Origin: Pseudomonas sp. SORT22
GTDB lineage: Bacteria; Pseudomonadota; Gammaproteobacteria; Pseudomonadales; Pseudomonadaceae
Direction of reading: 5' to 3'
Length of the DNA stretch: 64,000 bases
Assembly: GCF_018417635.1 (NCBI RefSeq)
Contig: NZ_CP071007.1
Span: 5,518,501-5,582,500 of the forward strand
The position numbers and the translations under genes are program-made. Position 1 is the stretch's first letter; every line of letters begins with the position of its first letter. This document shows positions 38,458 through 49,563 of this stretch, piece by piece. The notes under the pieces were generated by a model. The model made no database searches. It was not told the origin of the DNA and worked only from the letters and a program-made list of their open reading frames with translations.

Positions 38458-39425
38458 GCTTCTTCCAGGGGCAGGTCGAGCAGGCGCCGGGCCATCTGGT
38501 CGGCGGCGCGCACCAGGGCGTCGGTGATGCCGGGCTCCGAGGCCGCGTGGCCAGCGTCGCGAATCACCTTAAGCTCACTGTTCGGCCAGGCCTGGTGCAG
38601 CTCCCAAGCGTTGTCCAGCGGGCAGATCACGTCGTAGCGACCATGCACGATCACCGCCGGCAGGTGGGCGATCTTCGGCATGTCGCGGATCAACTGGTCC
38701 GGTTCAAGGAAGGCATTGTTGGTGAAGTAGTGGCATTCAATCCGGGCGATCGACAGCGCGCGCTGTGGCTCGGAGAAGCGATCGACCACCAGCGGGTTGG
38801 GCCGCAGGGTCGCGGTGCGCCCTTCCCAGGTCGACCAGGCCTTGGCTGCGTGCATCTGGGCGATCTGGTCGTTGCCGGTGAGGCGCTTGTGGAAAGCCTT
38901 GACCAGGTCGCCGCGCTCTTCGGCCGGAATCGGCGCGATGTAGTCCTGCCAGTAATCGGGAAACAGGCGGCTGGCGCCGGCCTGGTAGAACCACTCGATC
39001 TCTTGCGGGCGGCACAGGAAGATGCCACGCAAAATCAGCCCATGCACGCGCTCGGGGTGGGTCTGGGCGTAGGCCAGGGCCAGGGTCGAGCCCCACGAGC
39101 CGCCGAACAGCACCCACTTGTCGATCCCCAGGTGCTTGCGGATGCGCTCCAGGTCTTCGACCAGGTGCCAGGTGGTGTTGTTTTCCAGGCTGGCATGCGG
39201 GGTCGAACGGCCGCAGCCGCGCTGGTCGAAGGTGATGATGCGGTACAGATTGGGGTCGAAGTAGCAGCGGCTCTGGGCATCGCAGCCGGCACCCGGGCCA
39301 CCATGGATGAACACCACCGGCAGACCTTCCGGCGAACCGCTTTCATCGACATACAGCACATGCGGTGCTTCCACGGCCAGATCGTGCCGGGCGTAGGGTT
39401 TGATCTGCGGGTACAAGGTCTGCAT
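38454..39425 (-). CDS. pip: Proline iminopeptidase
   Basis: A 323-residue alpha/beta hydrolase (S33) that removes N-terminal proline from peptides. The oxyanion region is [20 protein letters not shown] is conserved, and the nucleophile is the Ser of [10 protein letters not shown]; the acid is in [10 protein letters not shown] and the histidine in RDAGHAASE. The ATG is chosen by family length ([14 protein letters not shown]). dtd follows. Confidence 0.96.
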   Translation of the reverse strand: MQTLYPQIKPYARHDLAVEAPHVLYVDESGSPEGLPVVFIHGGPGAGCDAQSRCYFDPNLYRIITFDQRGCGRSTPHASLENNTTWHLVEDLERIRKHLGIDKWVLFGGSWGSTLALAYAQTHPERVHGLILRGIFLCRPQEIEWFYQAGASRLFPDYWQDYIAPIPAEERGDLVKAFHKRLTGNDQIAQMHAAKAWSTWEGRTATLRPNPLVVDRFSEPQRALSIARIECHYFTNNAFLEPDQLIRDMPKIAHLPAVIVHGRYDVICPLDNAWELHQAWPNSELKVIRDAGHAASEPGITDALVRAADQMARRLLDLPLEEA

Positions 39426-39515
39426 TACGCACTCCGTGTGGGAATTATTCTGCCGTTGGGCATCATAAACCTGAATTGCGCTTTGAGCATGTACCTGTGA
39501 TGGCTTTGGGGCCTC

Positions 39516-39570
39516 ATCGCGGGGCAAGCCCGCTCCAACGAGAACTGTGGGAGCGGGCTTGCCCCGCGAT
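39516..39570. repeat. REP pair after hutG
   Basis: ATCGCGGGGCAAGCCCGCTC and GAGCGGGCTTGCCCCGCGAT are perfect complements separated by AACGAGAACTGTGG-like spacer. It lies between the hutG stop and the pip start. Confidence 0.9.
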
Positions 39571-39585
39571 GCAGGCGCCGCACAA

Positions 39586-40389
39586 TCAGCGTGAATAGCG
39601 CTCCTTGCCCCACGCCAGCAAGGTCTGGAGCAACTGCTTCAACACCACCTGGGTCGGCGCCGCCAGGTCCTCGCGGTACTTGAACGGCTCGACCTCTTCC
39701 ATGTAGGTGCTCTGCGCCAGCTCCAGCTGCACTGCATGAATGTTGTTGGCCGGGTCGCCATAGTGGCGGGTGATATGCCCACCCTTGAAGCGGCCATTGA
39801 GCACATGACTGTACTGCTCAAATTTTGCACAAACACCTTGCAGCCGTTCGGCCAGTTGCGGATCACAACTGGCGCCATTGAAGGTGCCGAGGTTGAAGTC
39901 CGGCAGCTTGCCGTCGAACAGGTGCGGGATGTGTGAACGAATCGAGTGGGCATCCCACAGCAAGGCATAGCCGAACTGCTCGCGCAGGCGCGCCAGCTCG
40001 CTGCGAATGGTGTCGTGGTAGGGCCGCCAGATGGCTTCCAGGTACCCCACCCGCTCCTGTGCCGACGGCGCCTGGCCGTCCTTGAACAACGGCTCGCCCT
40101 CAAACAGCGTGGCCGGGTACAGGCCGGTGGTGGCGCCAACGTACAGCGGCTTGTCGTCGTCCGGGCGGTTCAGGTCAATGACGAAACGCGAGTACTCGGC
40201 GGCGACCACGCTCACGCCCAGGCCTTGGGCAAACTCATATAGCTGCGGAATGTGCCAGTCGGTGTCCGGCAAGCTTTGCGCCTGCCCGACCAGGCCGTCC
40301 TGCACCGCTGGGGTCAGCTTCAAACCGGCGTGGGGCATGCTGATCAGCAGCGGCAGCGTGCCCTGGTGAAATTTCAGTACCTTGTCCAT
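39586..40389 (-). CDS. hutG: N-formylglutamate deformylase
   Basis: A 267-residue metal-dependent amidohydrolase-like enzyme that hydrolyses N-formylglutamate to glutamate and formate, the last step of this version of histidine breakdown. The N-terminus is MDKVLKFHQGTLPLLISMPHAG; LLWDAHSIRSHIPHLFDG is the metal-binding region. The ATG was chosen by family length; the longer frame to 40578 overlaps hutI. It is last in hutUHTIG. Confidence 0.95.
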   Translation of the reverse strand: MDKVLKFHQGTLPLLISMPHAGLKLTPAVQDGLVGQAQSLPDTDWHIPQLYEFAQGLGVSVVAAEYSRFVIDLNRPDDDKPLYVGATTGLYPATLFEGEPLFKDGQAPSAQERVGYLEAIWRPYHDTIRSELARLREQFGYALLWDAHSIRSHIPHLFDGKLPDFNLGTFNGASCDPQLAERLQGVCAKFEQYSHVLNGRFKGGHITRHYGDPANNIHAVQLELAQSTYMEEVEPFKYREDLAAPTQVVLKQLLQTLLAWGKERYSR

Positions 40390-40399
40390 ACGCCCTCTC

Positions 40400-41605
40400 T
40401 CAATTGGAAATTTCATCGCCCAGGCGCACCACCCGCTTGGGCAGGTCACCGCCGAGCCAGTAGGCCAGGTCAGCCGGTCGCTCGATCTGCCAGGCGACAA
40501 AGTCGGCAACCTTGCCCACTTCCAGCGAACCATGGCTGTCGCCCAGGCCCAAAGCGGTTGCCGCATGCAGGGTGACACCGGCCAGGGCTTCTTCCGGGGT
40601 CATGCGGAACAGGGTACAGGCCATGTTCAGCATCAGCCGCAGCGACAGCGCCGGCGAAGTGCCGGGGTTGAGGTCGCTGGCAATGGCAATTTTCACCCCA
40701 TGCTTGCGCAGCGCGTCCATCGGTGGCAACTGGGTTTCGCGCAGAAAGTAGAACGCACCGGGCAGCAGTACCGCTACGGTCCCGGCCGCCGCCATGGCGA
40801 TGGCGTCGTCTTCAGTCATGAATTCCAGGTGATCGGCCGACAGCGCCTGGTAACGCGCCGCCAGGCTCGAGCCTGCAAGCGACGACAGTTGCTCGGCATG
40901 CAGCTTGACCGGCAGGCCCAGTTCGCGAGCCTTGATGAACACCCGCTCGACCTGGGCCGGCGAGAACGCCAGGTACTCGCAGAAGGCATCCACTGCATCC
41001 ACCAAACCCTCGGCCGCCAGGGCCGGGAGCATTTCGTCACAGATATGGCTGATGTAGTCGTCAGCCCGATCCTTGTATTCCGGTGGCAAGGCGTGGGCTG
41101 CCAGGCAGGTGCTGCGCACGGTGAGCGGCAGTTCCTCGCCAAGGCGGCGGATAACCTTGAGCAGCTTGCGCTCGCTGGCCAGGTCAAGGCCGTAGCCGGA
41201 CTTGATCTCCAGGGTGGTGACGCCATCATGCATCAGCGCCTGCACGCGCTGGCGGGCACTGGCGAACAGCTCGTCTTCGCTGGCCGCGCGGGTCGCCCGC
41301 ACGGTACTGGCGATGCCGCCGCCCTGGGCGGCGATCTCGGCATAGCTGACGCCTTGCAAGCGCTGCTCGAACTCGCCGCTGCGGTTGCCGCCAAACACCG
41401 CGTGGGTGTGGCAGTCGATCAACCCCGGAGTGACCCAGGCGCCGCCCAGGTCCACGGTTCTGTCAGCGACCAGGGCCGGCAGCTGCTGGCGCGGCCCGAT
41501 CCATTCGATATGGCCGGCGCTGGTGACGATCGCCGCATCCTCGATGATCGAGTAAGTACCTTGCGCCATGCTTGCCACATGGCAATGCTGCCAGAGGGTT
41601 TTCAT
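40400..41605 (-). CDS. hutI: Imidazolonepropionase
   Basis: A 401-residue amidohydrolase that opens imidazolone propionate to formiminoglutamate. The metal site [10 protein letters not shown] is visible, and [14 protein letters not shown] near 320 carries the last metal aspartate. Third catabolic step of the hut pathway. hutG follows ten bases downstream. Confidence 0.96.
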   Translation of the reverse strand: MKTLWQHCHVASMAQGTYSIIEDAAIVTSAGHIEWIGPRQQLPALVADRTVDLGGAWVTPGLIDCHTHAVFGGNRSGEFEQRLQGVSYAEIAAQGGGIASTVRATRAASEDELFASARQRVQALMHDGVTTLEIKSGYGLDLASERKLLKVIRRLGEELPLTVRSTCLAAHALPPEYKDRADDYISHICDEMLPALAAEGLVDAVDAFCEYLAFSPAQVERVFIKARELGLPVKLHAEQLSSLAGSSLAARYQALSADHLEFMTEDDAIAMAAAGTVAVLLPGAFYFLRETQLPPMDALRKHGVKIAIASDLNPGTSPALSLRLMLNMACTLFRMTPEEALAGVTLHAATALGLGDSHGSLEVGKVADFVAWQIERPADLAYWLGGDLPKRVVRLGDEISN

Positions 41606-41620
41606 CCAGAGTCTCCTTGA

Positions 41621-43024
41621 TCAGAGTTGAGAGGGTTCCTGCACCAGCGGCTGCTCGGCGGCAACCACCTGCGGCTTGCACCAGAGTTTGTAGGCCACCA
41701 CCAGGAACAGTACCCAGACCACGCCGACCAGCAGCGCGGCTTGAGTATCAGGGAAGTACCCAAGTACGCCGAAGACAAACAGCATGAAGGCAATCGCCGC
41801 CGCCGGGCCATAAGGCCAGAACGGTACCGGGAATTTCAGCTGGGCAACTTCTTCACGGCTCATGCTGCGGCGCATGGCAACCTGGGTTACCAGGATCATC
41901 AGCCACACCCAGACGGTCGCGAAGGTGGCGATCGAGGCAATCAGCAGGAATACGTTTTCCGGGATCAGGTAGTTGAGCACCACACCGCCGAGCAACGCTG
42001 CGCCCATGACCAGCACGGTCATCCATGGCACGCCATGCCGGGAGATCTTGGCAAAGCCTTTGGGCGCCTGACCTTGCTGGGCCAGGCCATACATCATGCG
42101 CCCGGCGCCGAAAATGTCGCTGTTGATCGCCGAGACCGCGGCGGAAATCACCACGATGTTCAGCACGGTCGCCGCCGAGCCAATCCCCAGGTTACTGAAG
42201 ATCTGCACGAACGGGCTGCCCTGGCTGCCGATCTGCGGCCATGGGTACAGGCACATCAATACGAACAGGGTCAGTACATAGAACAGCAGGATGCGCATCG
42301 GCACGGCGTTGATTGCCTTGGGGATAACGCGCTGCGGGTCTTTGGCTTCACCGGCGGTGATGCCGATGATTTCGATGCCGCCAAAGGCAAACATCACCAC
42401 GGCAAACGAGGCGATCAGGCCACCAATGCCGTTGGGCATGAAGCCGCCATGCTCGAACAGGTTGCTGATGCCCACGGCGTTATCGGCAGCGGCATTGCTC
42501 AGGCCGAAGGCCATGATGCCGAAACCGGCGAGGATCATCGCGACGATGGCGCCGACCTTGAGCAGCGACAGCCAGAATTCCATCTCGCCGAACACCTTGA
42601 CGTTGCACAGGTTCAGGCCGCCGATCAGGAAGACGATGCCCAGCACCCAGATCCAGCGCGCCACTTCCGGAAACCAGAAGCCCATATAGATGCCGAAGGC
42701 GGTGACGTCGGCGAGGCAGACGATGATCATTTCAAAGGCATAGGTCCAGCCGAGGATAAACCCCGACATCGGCCCCAGGTAGGTACTGGCGTAGTGGCCG
42801 AAGGAACCGGACACCGGGTTGTGCACGGCCATTTCGCCCAGCGCGCGCATGACCATGAAGACCGCTGCACCACCGATCAGGTAGGCCAGCAGTACTGCAG
42901 GGCCGGCCATCTGGATGGCCGAGGCGGAGCCGTAGAACAGCCCGGTACCGATCGCCGAGCCCAGCGCCATGAAACGAATGTGTCGCGCGGTCAGCCCGCG
43001 CTTGAGTCCTTGAGCTTCTTGCAT
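41621..43024 (-). CDS. hutT: Amino-acid permease of the AAT family, probably for histidine
   Basis: A 467-residue APC/AAT-superfamily transporter with about 12 membrane helices. The start [28 protein letters not shown] is the AAT signature and [14 protein letters not shown] is conserved. Its place between hutH and hutI points to histidine (or urocanate) uptake; similar genes are annotated as proline or histidine permeases, so the substrate is inferred. Confidence 0.85.
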   Translation of the reverse strand: MQEAQGLKRGLTARHIRFMALGSAIGTGLFYGSASAIQMAGPAVLLAYLIGGAAVFMVMRALGEMAVHNPVSGSFGHYASTYLGPMSGFILGWTYAFEMIIVCLADVTAFGIYMGFWFPEVARWIWVLGIVFLIGGLNLCNVKVFGEMEFWLSLLKVGAIVAMILAGFGIMAFGLSNAAADNAVGISNLFEHGGFMPNGIGGLIASFAVVMFAFGGIEIIGITAGEAKDPQRVIPKAINAVPMRILLFYVLTLFVLMCLYPWPQIGSQGSPFVQIFSNLGIGSAATVLNIVVISAAVSAINSDIFGAGRMMYGLAQQGQAPKGFAKISRHGVPWMTVLVMGAALLGGVVLNYLIPENVFLLIASIATFATVWVWLMILVTQVAMRRSMSREEVAQLKFPVPFWPYGPAAAIAFMLFVFGVLGYFPDTQAALLVGVVWVLFLVVAYKLWCKPQVVAAEQPLVQEPSQL

Positions 43025-43072
43025 GTCACGTCCTTATTCTTGTTCTGGTCGTGAGAATGAACGGGCGCGCCA

Positions 43073-43120
43073 ATCCCGGGGCAAGCCCGCCCCCGAAGTG
43101 GGAGCGGGCTTGCCCCGCGA
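43073..43120. repeat. REP pair between hutH and hutT
   Basis: CCCGGGGCAAGCCCGCCCC and GGGAGCGGGCTTGCCCCGCG are inverted with a few mismatches and a very short spacer. It sits just before the hutT start, in the middle of the hut operon, where it could affect the hutT:hutH mRNA ratio. Confidence 0.8.
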
Positions 43121-43136
43121 AGGGCCCCGGGAGCAA

Positions 43137-44669
43137 TTACAGGCTAGGCAGGACCTTGGCCGGCAGCAGGCCGGTCAGGCGCCCTTCGGCCAGCAGGGCG
43201 ATGGCCGCCTCGATGTCCGGGGCGAAGAAGCGGTCTTTGTCGTAGTAGGCAACCTTGCTGCGCAGGGTTTGACGCGCCTGTTCCAGCTTCGGCGAGGTCT
43301 TCAGGCCTTCGCGCAGGTCCAGGCCCTGGCAGGCAGCCAGCCATTCGATGGCAAGGATACCGCGCACGTTGTCGCTCATTTCCCACAGGCGCTTGCCGGC
43401 AGCCGGGGCCATCGACACGTGGTCTTCCTGGTTGGCAGACGTTGGCAGGCTGTCGACGCTGTGCGGGTGCGCCAGGGCCTTGTTCTCGCTGGCCAGGGCC
43501 GCGGCGGTAACCTGGGCGATCATGAAGCCGGAGTTGACCCCGCCATTGGCAACCAGGAACGGCGGCAGCTGGGACATGTGCTTGTCCATCATCAGCGAGA
43601 TGCGGCGCTCGCTCAGCGAACCGATTTCGGCGATGGCCAGGGCCATGTTGTCGGCGGCCATGGCCACCGGCTCCGCGTGGAAGTTACCACCGGAGATCAC
43701 GTCGCCTTCGGCGGCAAATACCAGCGGGTTGTCGGACACGGCGTTGGCTTCGATCACCAGCACTTCGGCGGCCTGGCGGAACTGGGTCAGGCAGGCGCCC
43801 ATGACCTGTGGCTGGCAACGCAGCGAGTACGGGTCCTGGACTTTGCCGCAGTTCTCGTGGGAGGCGGAAACTTCGCTGCCATCACCCAGCAGGTCGCGGT
43901 AGCACGCGGCTGCATCGATCTGGCCGCGCTGGCCACGGGCTTCGTGGATGCGCGCATCGAACGGCGAACGCGAACCGAGCACGGCTTCGACGGTCAGGCC
44001 ACCGACCGACATGGCCGCGGCGAACAGGTCTTCACCTTCGAACAGGCCGCGCAGGGCAAAGGCGGTGGATGCCTGAGTGCCATTGAGCAGTGCCAGGCCT
44101 TCTTTGGCCGCCAGGGTCAGCGGCTCAAGGCCAGCAACCGCCAGGGCTTCGGTGGCCGACAGCCATTGGCCGTTGTGACGCGCCTTGCCTTCACCCAACA
44201 GTACCAGCGACATGTGTGCCAGCGGGGCGAGGTCGCCGGACGCGCCGACCGAACCCTTGAGCGGGATGTGCGGATAGACTTCGGCGTTGATCAGCGCGAT
44301 CAGGGCGTTGATCACCTTGCGGCGGATGCCGGAGAAACCACGGCTCAGGCTGTTGACCTTGAGCACCATGATCAGACGCACCAGGGCGTCGTCGATCGGT
44401 TGGCCGACGCCGGCGGCGTGGGACAGCACCAGCGAACGCTGGAGGTTTTCCAGGTCGTGGCTGGCGATACGGGTCGAGGCCAGCAGGCCGAAACCGGTGT
44501 TGATGCCGTAGGCGGTGCGGTTTTCCGCGAGAATCTGCTCGACGCAGGCGACGCTGGCGTCGATCTGCTGGTCAGCGCTGGAATCCAGCTTGAGTTTTAC
44601 CGGCTGCTGGTAGATCGCACGCAGCTGAGCCAGGGTCAGGGTGCCAGGCTTCAGGGTCAATTCAGTCAC
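43137..44669 (-). CDS. hutH: Histidine ammonia-lyase
   Basis: A 510-residue enzyme that deaminates histidine to urocanate. The MIO cofactor forms from A143-S144-G145 in [22 protein letters not shown] at the N-terminal active site is also present. The start is GTG, because only it gives [10 protein letters not shown] and the known length; GGAG lies just upstream. The longer frame to 44726 adds an unrelated tail. Confidence 0.97.
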   Translation of the reverse strand: MTELTLKPGTLTLAQLRAIYQQPVKLKLDSSADQQIDASVACVEQILAENRTAYGINTGFGLLASTRIASHDLENLQRSLVLSHAAGVGQPIDDALVRLIMVLKVNSLSRGFSGIRRKVINALIALINAEVYPHIPLKGSVGASGDLAPLAHMSLVLLGEGKARHNGQWLSATEALAVAGLEPLTLAAKEGLALLNGTQASTAFALRGLFEGEDLFAAAMSVGGLTVEAVLGSRSPFDARIHEARGQRGQIDAAACYRDLLGDGSEVSASHENCGKVQDPYSLRCQPQVMGACLTQFRQAAEVLVIEANAVSDNPLVFAAEGDVISGGNFHAEPVAMAADNMALAIAEIGSLSERRISLMMDKHMSQLPPFLVANGGVNSGFMIAQVTAAALASENKALAHPHSVDSLPTSANQEDHVSMAPAAGKRLWEMSDNVRGILAIEWLAACQGLDLREGLKTSPKLEQARQTLRSKVAYYDKDRFFAPDIEAAIALLAEGRLTGLLPAKVLPSL

Positions 44670-44736
44670 GTTAATGCTCCGTACTCGTGAGGCGTAGGCG
44701 CCTGCATAGATATCAGTATCAACCATTTAGCGCAGA

Positions 44737-46416
44737 TCAGCGCGTGATCATCGGCAGGTTCAAGCCTTGTTCCTTGGCGCAGTCGATGGCGATCTGATAA
44801 CCGGCATCGGCGTGACGCATGACACCGGTAGCCGGGTCGTTGGTCAGTACCCGGGCGATCCGCTCGGCAGCTTCGTCGGTACCGTCGCAGACGATGACCA
44901 TGCCCGAGTGCTGGGAGAAGCCCATGCCTACGCCACCACCGTGGTGCAGGGACACCCAGGTCGCACCGCTGGCGGTGTTGAGCAGGGCGTTGAGCAGCGG
45001 CCAGTCGGAGACGGCGTCGGAGCCATCCTGCATCGATTCGGTTTCACGGTTGGGGCTGGATACCGAGCCGGAGTCCAGGTGGTCGCGGCCGATAACGATC
45101 GGCGCCGACAACTCGCCGCGGCGGACCATTTCGTTGAACGCCAGGCCCAGCTTGGCGCGCTGGCCCAGACCAACCCAGCAGATACGCGCCGGCAGGCCCT
45201 GGAAGCTGATGCGCTCGCGAGCCATGTCCAGCCAGTTGTGCAGGTGGTCGTCGTCCGGGATCAGTTCCTTGACCTTGGCGTCGGTCTTGTAGATGTCTTC
45301 GGCATTACCCGACAGCGCCGCCCAGCGGAACGGACCGATACCACGGCAGAACAGCGGACGAATGTAGGCCGGTACGAAGCCCGGGAAGTCGAAGGCATTG
45401 GCAACGCCCTCTTCCTTGGCCATTTGACGGATGTTGTTACCGTAGTCGAAAGTCGGCACGCCCTGCTTCTGGAACTCGAGCATGGCTTGAACGTGGACAG
45501 CCATCGATTGCTTGGCGGCCTTGACCACCGCAGCCGGTTCGGTCTGCGCACGGTCGCGGTATTGCTCCCAGGTCCAGCCGGCTGGCAGGTAGCCGTTGAG
45601 CGGGTCGTGGGCGCTGGTCTGGTCGGTGACCATGTCCGGGCGCACGCCACGCTTGATCAGTTCAGGCAGGATTTCGGCGGCGTTGCCCAGCAGGGCAATG
45701 GAGATGGCCTTGCCTTCGGCGGTGTATTTGGCGATGCGCGCCAGGGCGTCGTCCAGGTCCTTGGCTTGCTCATCGACATAACGGCTGCTCAGGCGGAAGT
45801 CGATGCGGCTCTGCTGGCATTCGATGTTCAGCGAGCAGGCGCCGGCCAGGGTCGCCGCCAGTGGCTGGGCGCCGCCCATGCCGCCCAGGCCCGCGGTCAG
45901 TACCCACTTGCCTTTGAGGCTGCCGTTGTAGTGCTGGCGGCCGGCTTCGACGAAGGTTTCGTAGGTGCCCTGGACGATGCCCTGGCTGCCGATGTAGATC
46001 CAGCTGCCGGCGGTCATCTGGCCGTACATGGCCAGGCCCTTGGCATCCAGTTCGTTAAAATGTTCCCAGTTGGCCCAGTGCGGTACCAGGTTGGAGTTGG
46101 CGATCAGTACGCGTGGGGCGTTGCTGTGGGTCTTGAACACGCCGACCGGCTTGCCCGACTGCACCAGCAGGGTTTCGTCGTCGTTCAGGTTGGTCAGGCT
46201 CTCGACGATCTTGTCGTAGCACTCCCAGTTACGCGCGGCACGGCCAATACCGCCGTACACCACCAGCTCTTTCGGGTTCTCGGCGACTTCCGGGTCGAGG
46301 TTGTTCATCAGCATGCGCAACGGTGCTTCAGTCAGCCAGCTTTTGGCGGTCAGCTTGTTGCCGCGCGCTGCGCGGATTTCGACGTCACGGAATTTCTTGA
46401 AGTTGTTGTCAGTCAC
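44737..46416 (-). CDS. hutU: Urocanate hydratase
   Basis: A 559-residue enzyme that converts urocanate to imidazolone propionate with a tightly bound [13 protein letters not shown] and the C-terminal [24 protein letters not shown] segment ([10 protein letters not shown]) are family hallmarks. GTG at 46416 follows AGGAG. It is first in the hutUHTIG operon and has a HutC operator about 80 bases upstream. Confidence 0.97.
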   Translation of the reverse strand: MTDNNFKKFRDVEIRAARGNKLTAKSWLTEAPLRMLMNNLDPEVAENPKELVVYGGIGRAARNWECYDKIVESLTNLNDDETLLVQSGKPVGVFKTHSNAPRVLIANSNLVPHWANWEHFNELDAKGLAMYGQMTAGSWIYIGSQGIVQGTYETFVEAGRQHYNGSLKGKWVLTAGLGGMGGAQPLAATLAGACSLNIECQQSRIDFRLSSRYVDEQAKDLDDALARIAKYTAEGKAISIALLGNAAEILPELIKRGVRPDMVTDQTSAHDPLNGYLPAGWTWEQYRDRAQTEPAAVVKAAKQSMAVHVQAMLEFQKQGVPTFDYGNNIRQMAKEEGVANAFDFPGFVPAYIRPLFCRGIGPFRWAALSGNAEDIYKTDAKVKELIPDDDHLHNWLDMARERISFQGLPARICWVGLGQRAKLGLAFNEMVRRGELSAPIVIGRDHLDSGSVSSPNRETESMQDGSDAVSDWPLLNALLNTASGATWVSLHHGGGVGMGFSQHSGMVIVCDGTDEAAERIARVLTNDPATGVMRHADAGYQIAIDCAKEQGLNLPMITR

Positions 46417-46714
46417 GGAAATGGCTCCTAAGCGATCGGTCCAGAGCAACCCAGGCATTGGGTGGGTCATGGCACTTATACAAACACATCTTTACTTGTA
46501 TGTACAAGCATAGGCAATTGAAGTGCCAACTCCTGATCAGTGCGCTTTTCCCGGCGCCAACGCAGGTGCTAGAGCCCCGCGATGCGCGGGCTGTGGCGAA
46601 TTAAAATTTTTTCCAGGAGATGAGCGGTCGAACCAAGGGGATCAGTGGCGTTGCACCACTTTGGGTCAATCGGTAACAGCCTCGGCCGCGCTGAACGGCC
46701 GAGGCGTAACACAC
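46417..46714 (-). promoter_or_regulatory. hutU promoter region with a HutC operator
   Basis: This 298-base gap contains the 14-base palindrome CTTGTATGTACAAG at 46495-46508, which matches the known P. putida HutC target. Urocanate-bound HutC would leave it, inducing hutUHTIG. Nearer hutD, CCTCGGCCG and CGGCCGAGG at about 46679-46705 form a 9-bp hairpin that may end the hutCD transcript, though no T-run follows. The rest shows nothing clear. Confidence 0.8.
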
Positions 46715-47284
46715 TCAGCGCGGGCTGAGCTCGATCAGGCAGCAGCGCCCCTGAATGTTCAAGGTCTGCAGGCCCTGACTCGCCTCCAGGTGCAAGCAGT
46801 CATAGCGCCCAAGCAGCTGCACACCGCTGTCCAGCGTCACCTCGACCTGGGAAGCCACGGCAAACAGCAGCACGGTCGTGGCCGAACTGAAAAGCCGCTG
46901 GCTGCCATCGAGCCACTGCAGGCGCGCGTTGTAGCGCTCGGGAGAATAGATCAGGTTGAAATCGCGAATTGCACCACCGAGCAGCGTGCAACTGACCTGG
47001 CTCTGGCCGCTGAAGGCAAAGGCGTCGAACGGCAGCAACGGCCGCGTCGGCTGGCCATCGACCTGCAGGCGCATGCCCTCGCCCTCGAGCACGGTGATGA
47101 TCCGCTGATACCCGGCAAAGCTGGAAAAGCCACCGGACTCGCTGATATCGGCAATCGACAGGCGCCAGCCGAAGCCGTCCAGGCCGACGCCGGCATCGCG
47201 GGCAATCTCTTCGGTGCTGCCGCCGCCGTTCTTCCATGGCATGCGGGGGTAGTCTTTGGCGCGTAATACCTGCAACTGGCTCAT
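46715..47284 (-). CDS. hutD: HutD, hut regulatory accessory protein
   Basis: A 189-residue cupin-fold protein. It starts MSQLQVLRAKDYPRMPWKNGGGSTEEIARD, typical of HutD, with a cupin barrel following. In P. fluorescens HutD limits overactivity of the hut operon; its ligand may be formylglutamate or urocanate. The ATG overlaps the hutC stop by four bases, so hutC and hutD are coupled. Confidence 0.94.
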   Translation of the reverse strand: MSQLQVLRAKDYPRMPWKNGGGSTEEIARDAGVGLDGFGWRLSIADISESGGFSSFAGYQRIITVLEGEGMRLQVDGQPTRPLLPFDAFAFSGQSQVSCTLLGGAIRDFNLIYSPERYNARLQWLDGSQRLFSSATTVLLFAVASQVEVTLDSGVQLLGRYDCLHLEASQGLQTLNIQGRCCLIELSPR

Positions 47285-48027
47285 TTGCTGAAGCGTCCTT
47301 CCAAGCGATGACGGGATCCGGGATGAATCAGACGAGCGGCAGTCACTGGCTGGCGCCCAGACCAGGTGCGGCGGCGGATCAGCAGGCACGGCTCGCCCGG
47401 TTCGATTTGCAGCAGGCGGCATTCATCCGGGTCGGCAAGAATCGCCTCGACCACGTGTTCGCCCTCGGTCAAGGGTGCGACCTGGGACAGGTAGGCGTAG
47501 GGCGTTTGCCGGGTGAAGTCCTGCTGGAGGTATTCGGGCGCTACCGCAGCATTAACGAAGCGGTCTTCGATCTGCACGGCGACGCCGTTCTCGTAATGCA
47601 CGATCAGCGAGTGGAACACCCGCTGGCCTTCACGCATGTCCAGGGCCAGGGCGCGCTCGGAACCGGCGGCCTCTTCGGCGAGGATGATCACCTTGCAGCT
47701 GTGCTCGTGGCCACGGGCGGCGATCTCGTCGGCAATGTTGTTGACCTCGAACAGCGCCGAACGGCTCTTGGGCTCGGCAACAAAGGTGCCGACGCCCTGC
47801 ATGCGCACCAGCAAACCTTCGGCGGTGAGCTCGCGCAAGGCGCGGTTGATGGTCATGCGGCTGAAGCCCAACTGGTTGACCAGTTCGCTCTCGGACGGCA
47901 CCCGGTGATGCGGCGGCCAGCTGCCATTCTGGATCTGCTGGGCGATCATCTGTTTGACCCGGGCATACAGCGGCGCCGGACCCTCGCCCATCTGGGCAAC
48001 CAGCGCGGAGACAGGAGGTGTCGGCAC
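47281..48027 (-). CDS. hutC: HutC, GntR-family repressor of histidine utilisation
   Basis: A 248-residue GntR/HutC-subfamily repressor. The winged helix PSESELVNQLGFSRMTINRALRELTAEGLLVRMQGVGTFVAEP lies at about 45-88 and the UTRA effector domain follows. It binds the TGTATA-type palindromes here and is released by urocanate. The start is GTG with AGGA upstream. Confidence 0.96.
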   Translation of the reverse strand: MPTPPVSALVAQMGEGPAPLYARVKQMIAQQIQNGSWPPHHRVPSESELVNQLGFSRMTINRALRELTAEGLLVRMQGVGTFVAEPKSRSALFEVNNIADEIAARGHEHSCKVIILAEEAAGSERALALDMREGQRVFHSLIVHYENGVAVQIEDRFVNAAVAPEYLQQDFTRQTPYAYLSQVAPLTEGEHVVEAILADPDECRLLQIEPGEPCLLIRRRTWSGRQPVTAARLIHPGSRHRLEGRFSK

Positions 48028-48134
48028 GGAAGATATCCTTGTTCGGTTGAATGAACGGTAGCTTGCCGGAGTTTACCCAGCAGGCAAACGTCTGTATATG
48101 TATATACAAATAATCACAATGAGGTGCCGTGCCG
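48028..48134. promoter_or_regulatory. hutC-hutF divergent promoter with a HutC operator
   Basis: TGTATATGTATATACA at 48093-48108 contains the core TGTATATACA, matching the HutC consensus CTTGTATATACAAG. It lies between the divergent hutC and hutF starts, so HutC should repress both hutF and its own operon. Confidence 0.8.
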
Positions 48135-49499
48135 ATGTCCGTCTTCTTTGCCGAACGTGCTTTGCTGCCTACAGGCTGGGCCGAAAACGTCCGAATCGAG
48201 GTCGGCGCCGACGGCCTGCTGACCCGCATCGAGGCCAACGCCTCGGCCGAAGGCGCCGAGCACCTGGCCGGCCCGCTGCTGCCGGGCATGGCCAACCTGC
48301 ACTCGCACGCCTTCCAGCGCGCCATGGCCGGGCTTGCGGAAGTGGCCGGCAACCCCAATGACAGCTTCTGGACCTGGCGCGAGCTGATGTATCGCCTGGT
48401 CGGCAAGATCAGCCCTGAGCAGCTGCAGGTCATTGCCCGCCAGCTTTACATCGAGATGCTCAAGGCCGGCTATACCTCGGTCGCCGAATTCCACTACGTT
48501 CACCACGACACCCAGGGCCAGGCCTACGCCGACCCGGCGGAGCTGTCGCTGCGCATCAGCGCTGCGGCGCGCGCCAGCGGCATCGGCCTGACCCTGTTGC
48601 CGGTGCTGTACAGCCACTCCGGCTTTGGCGGGCAAGCACCGAACGAAGGCCAGCGGCGCTTTATCAACAGCACCGAACAGTACCTGAACCTGCAGGCACG
48701 CCTGGCACCGCTGCTCGCCGAGCAGCCGGCGCAGGCCCTGGGCCTGTGTTTCCATTCGTTGCGCGCGGTGACTCCGGAGCAGATCGCCGAGGTCATGGCT
48801 GCCAGCGACAAGGCCTGTCCGGTGCACATCCATATCGCCGAGCAACAGAAAGAAGTTGACGACTGCCTGGCCTGGAGCGGGCGCCGGCCGTTGCAGTGGC
48901 TCTACGAGAACACCGAAGTAAATCAGCGCTGGTGCCTGGTGCACGCCACCCATGCCGAGCCCGACGAAGTCGAGTTGATGGCCCGCAGCGGCGCGGTCGC
49001 CGGCTTGTGCCTGACCACCGAGGCGAACCTGGGCGACGGCATCTTCCCGGCCGTGGATTACCTGGCCTGCGGCGGGCGCCTGGGGATTGGTTCGGACAGC
49101 CATGTGTCATTGAGCGTGGTAGAGGAATTGCGCTGGCTGGAATATGGCCAGCGTTTGCGTGACCAGCGCCGTAACCGCCTGTACCGCGGCGATCAGCCGA
49201 TGGTCGGGCGCACCCTGTACGACGCCGCCCTGAGTGGCGGCGCCCAGGCCATGGGCCAGCCGATTGGCGAACTGGCGGTGGGCAAGCGCGCGGACTGGCT
49301 GGTGCTCGATGGCAACGACCCGTACCTGGCGACAGCCAGTGAAGACGGCATTCTCAACCGCTGGCTGTTTGCCGGCGGTGACCGTCAGGTGCGCGATGTG
49401 ATGGTCAACGGCCAGTGGGTCGTGCGCCAGGGTCGCCATGCCCAGGAAGAAGACAGCGCACGGGAATTTGCCGGGGTGCTGCGCAGCCTGTTGGGCTGA
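48135..49499 (+). CDS. hutF: Formimidoylglutamate deiminase
   Basis: A 454-residue amidohydrolase that converts formimidoylglutamate to N-formylglutamate and ammonia, feeding HutG. This branch marks the two-step route used by Pseudomonas. The metal site is NLHSHAFQRAMAG and GIGSDSHVSLS carries the final aspartate. GAGGTG precedes the ATG. A degenerate REP follows the stop. Confidence 0.95.
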   Translation: MSVFFAERALLPTGWAENVRIEVGADGLLTRIEANASAEGAEHLAGPLLPGMANLHSHAFQRAMAGLAEVAGNPNDSFWTWRELMYRLVGKISPEQLQVIARQLYIEMLKAGYTSVAEFHYVHHDTQGQAYADPAELSLRISAAARASGIGLTLLPVLYSHSGFGGQAPNEGQRRFINSTEQYLNLQARLAPLLAEQPAQALGLCFHSLRAVTPEQIAEVMAASDKACPVHIHIAEQQKEVDDCLAWSGRRPLQWLYENTEVNQRWCLVHATHAEPDEVELMARSGAVAGLCLTTEANLGDGIFPAVDYLACGGRLGIGSDSHVSLSVVEELRWLEYGQRLRDQRRNRLYRGDQPMVGRTLYDAALSGGAQAMGQPIGELAVGKRADWLVLDGNDPYLATASEDGILNRWLFAGGDRQVRDVMVNGQWVVRQGRHAQEEDSAREFAGVLRSLLG

Positions 49500-49506
49500 T
49501 TACGCC

Positions 49507-49556
49507 ATCGCGGGGCGAGCCCGCTCCTACACTGTCGGAGTTGGCTTGCCAGCGAT
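49507..49556. repeat. Degenerate hybrid REP after hutF
   Basis: The left arm ATCGCGGGGCGAGCCCGCTC is of the GCGGG type, while the right arm has TTGGCTTGCCAGCGAT of the TGGCTTGCCA type. The arms are only partly complementary. Confidence 0.65.
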
Positions 49557-49563
49557 TTGGGTA

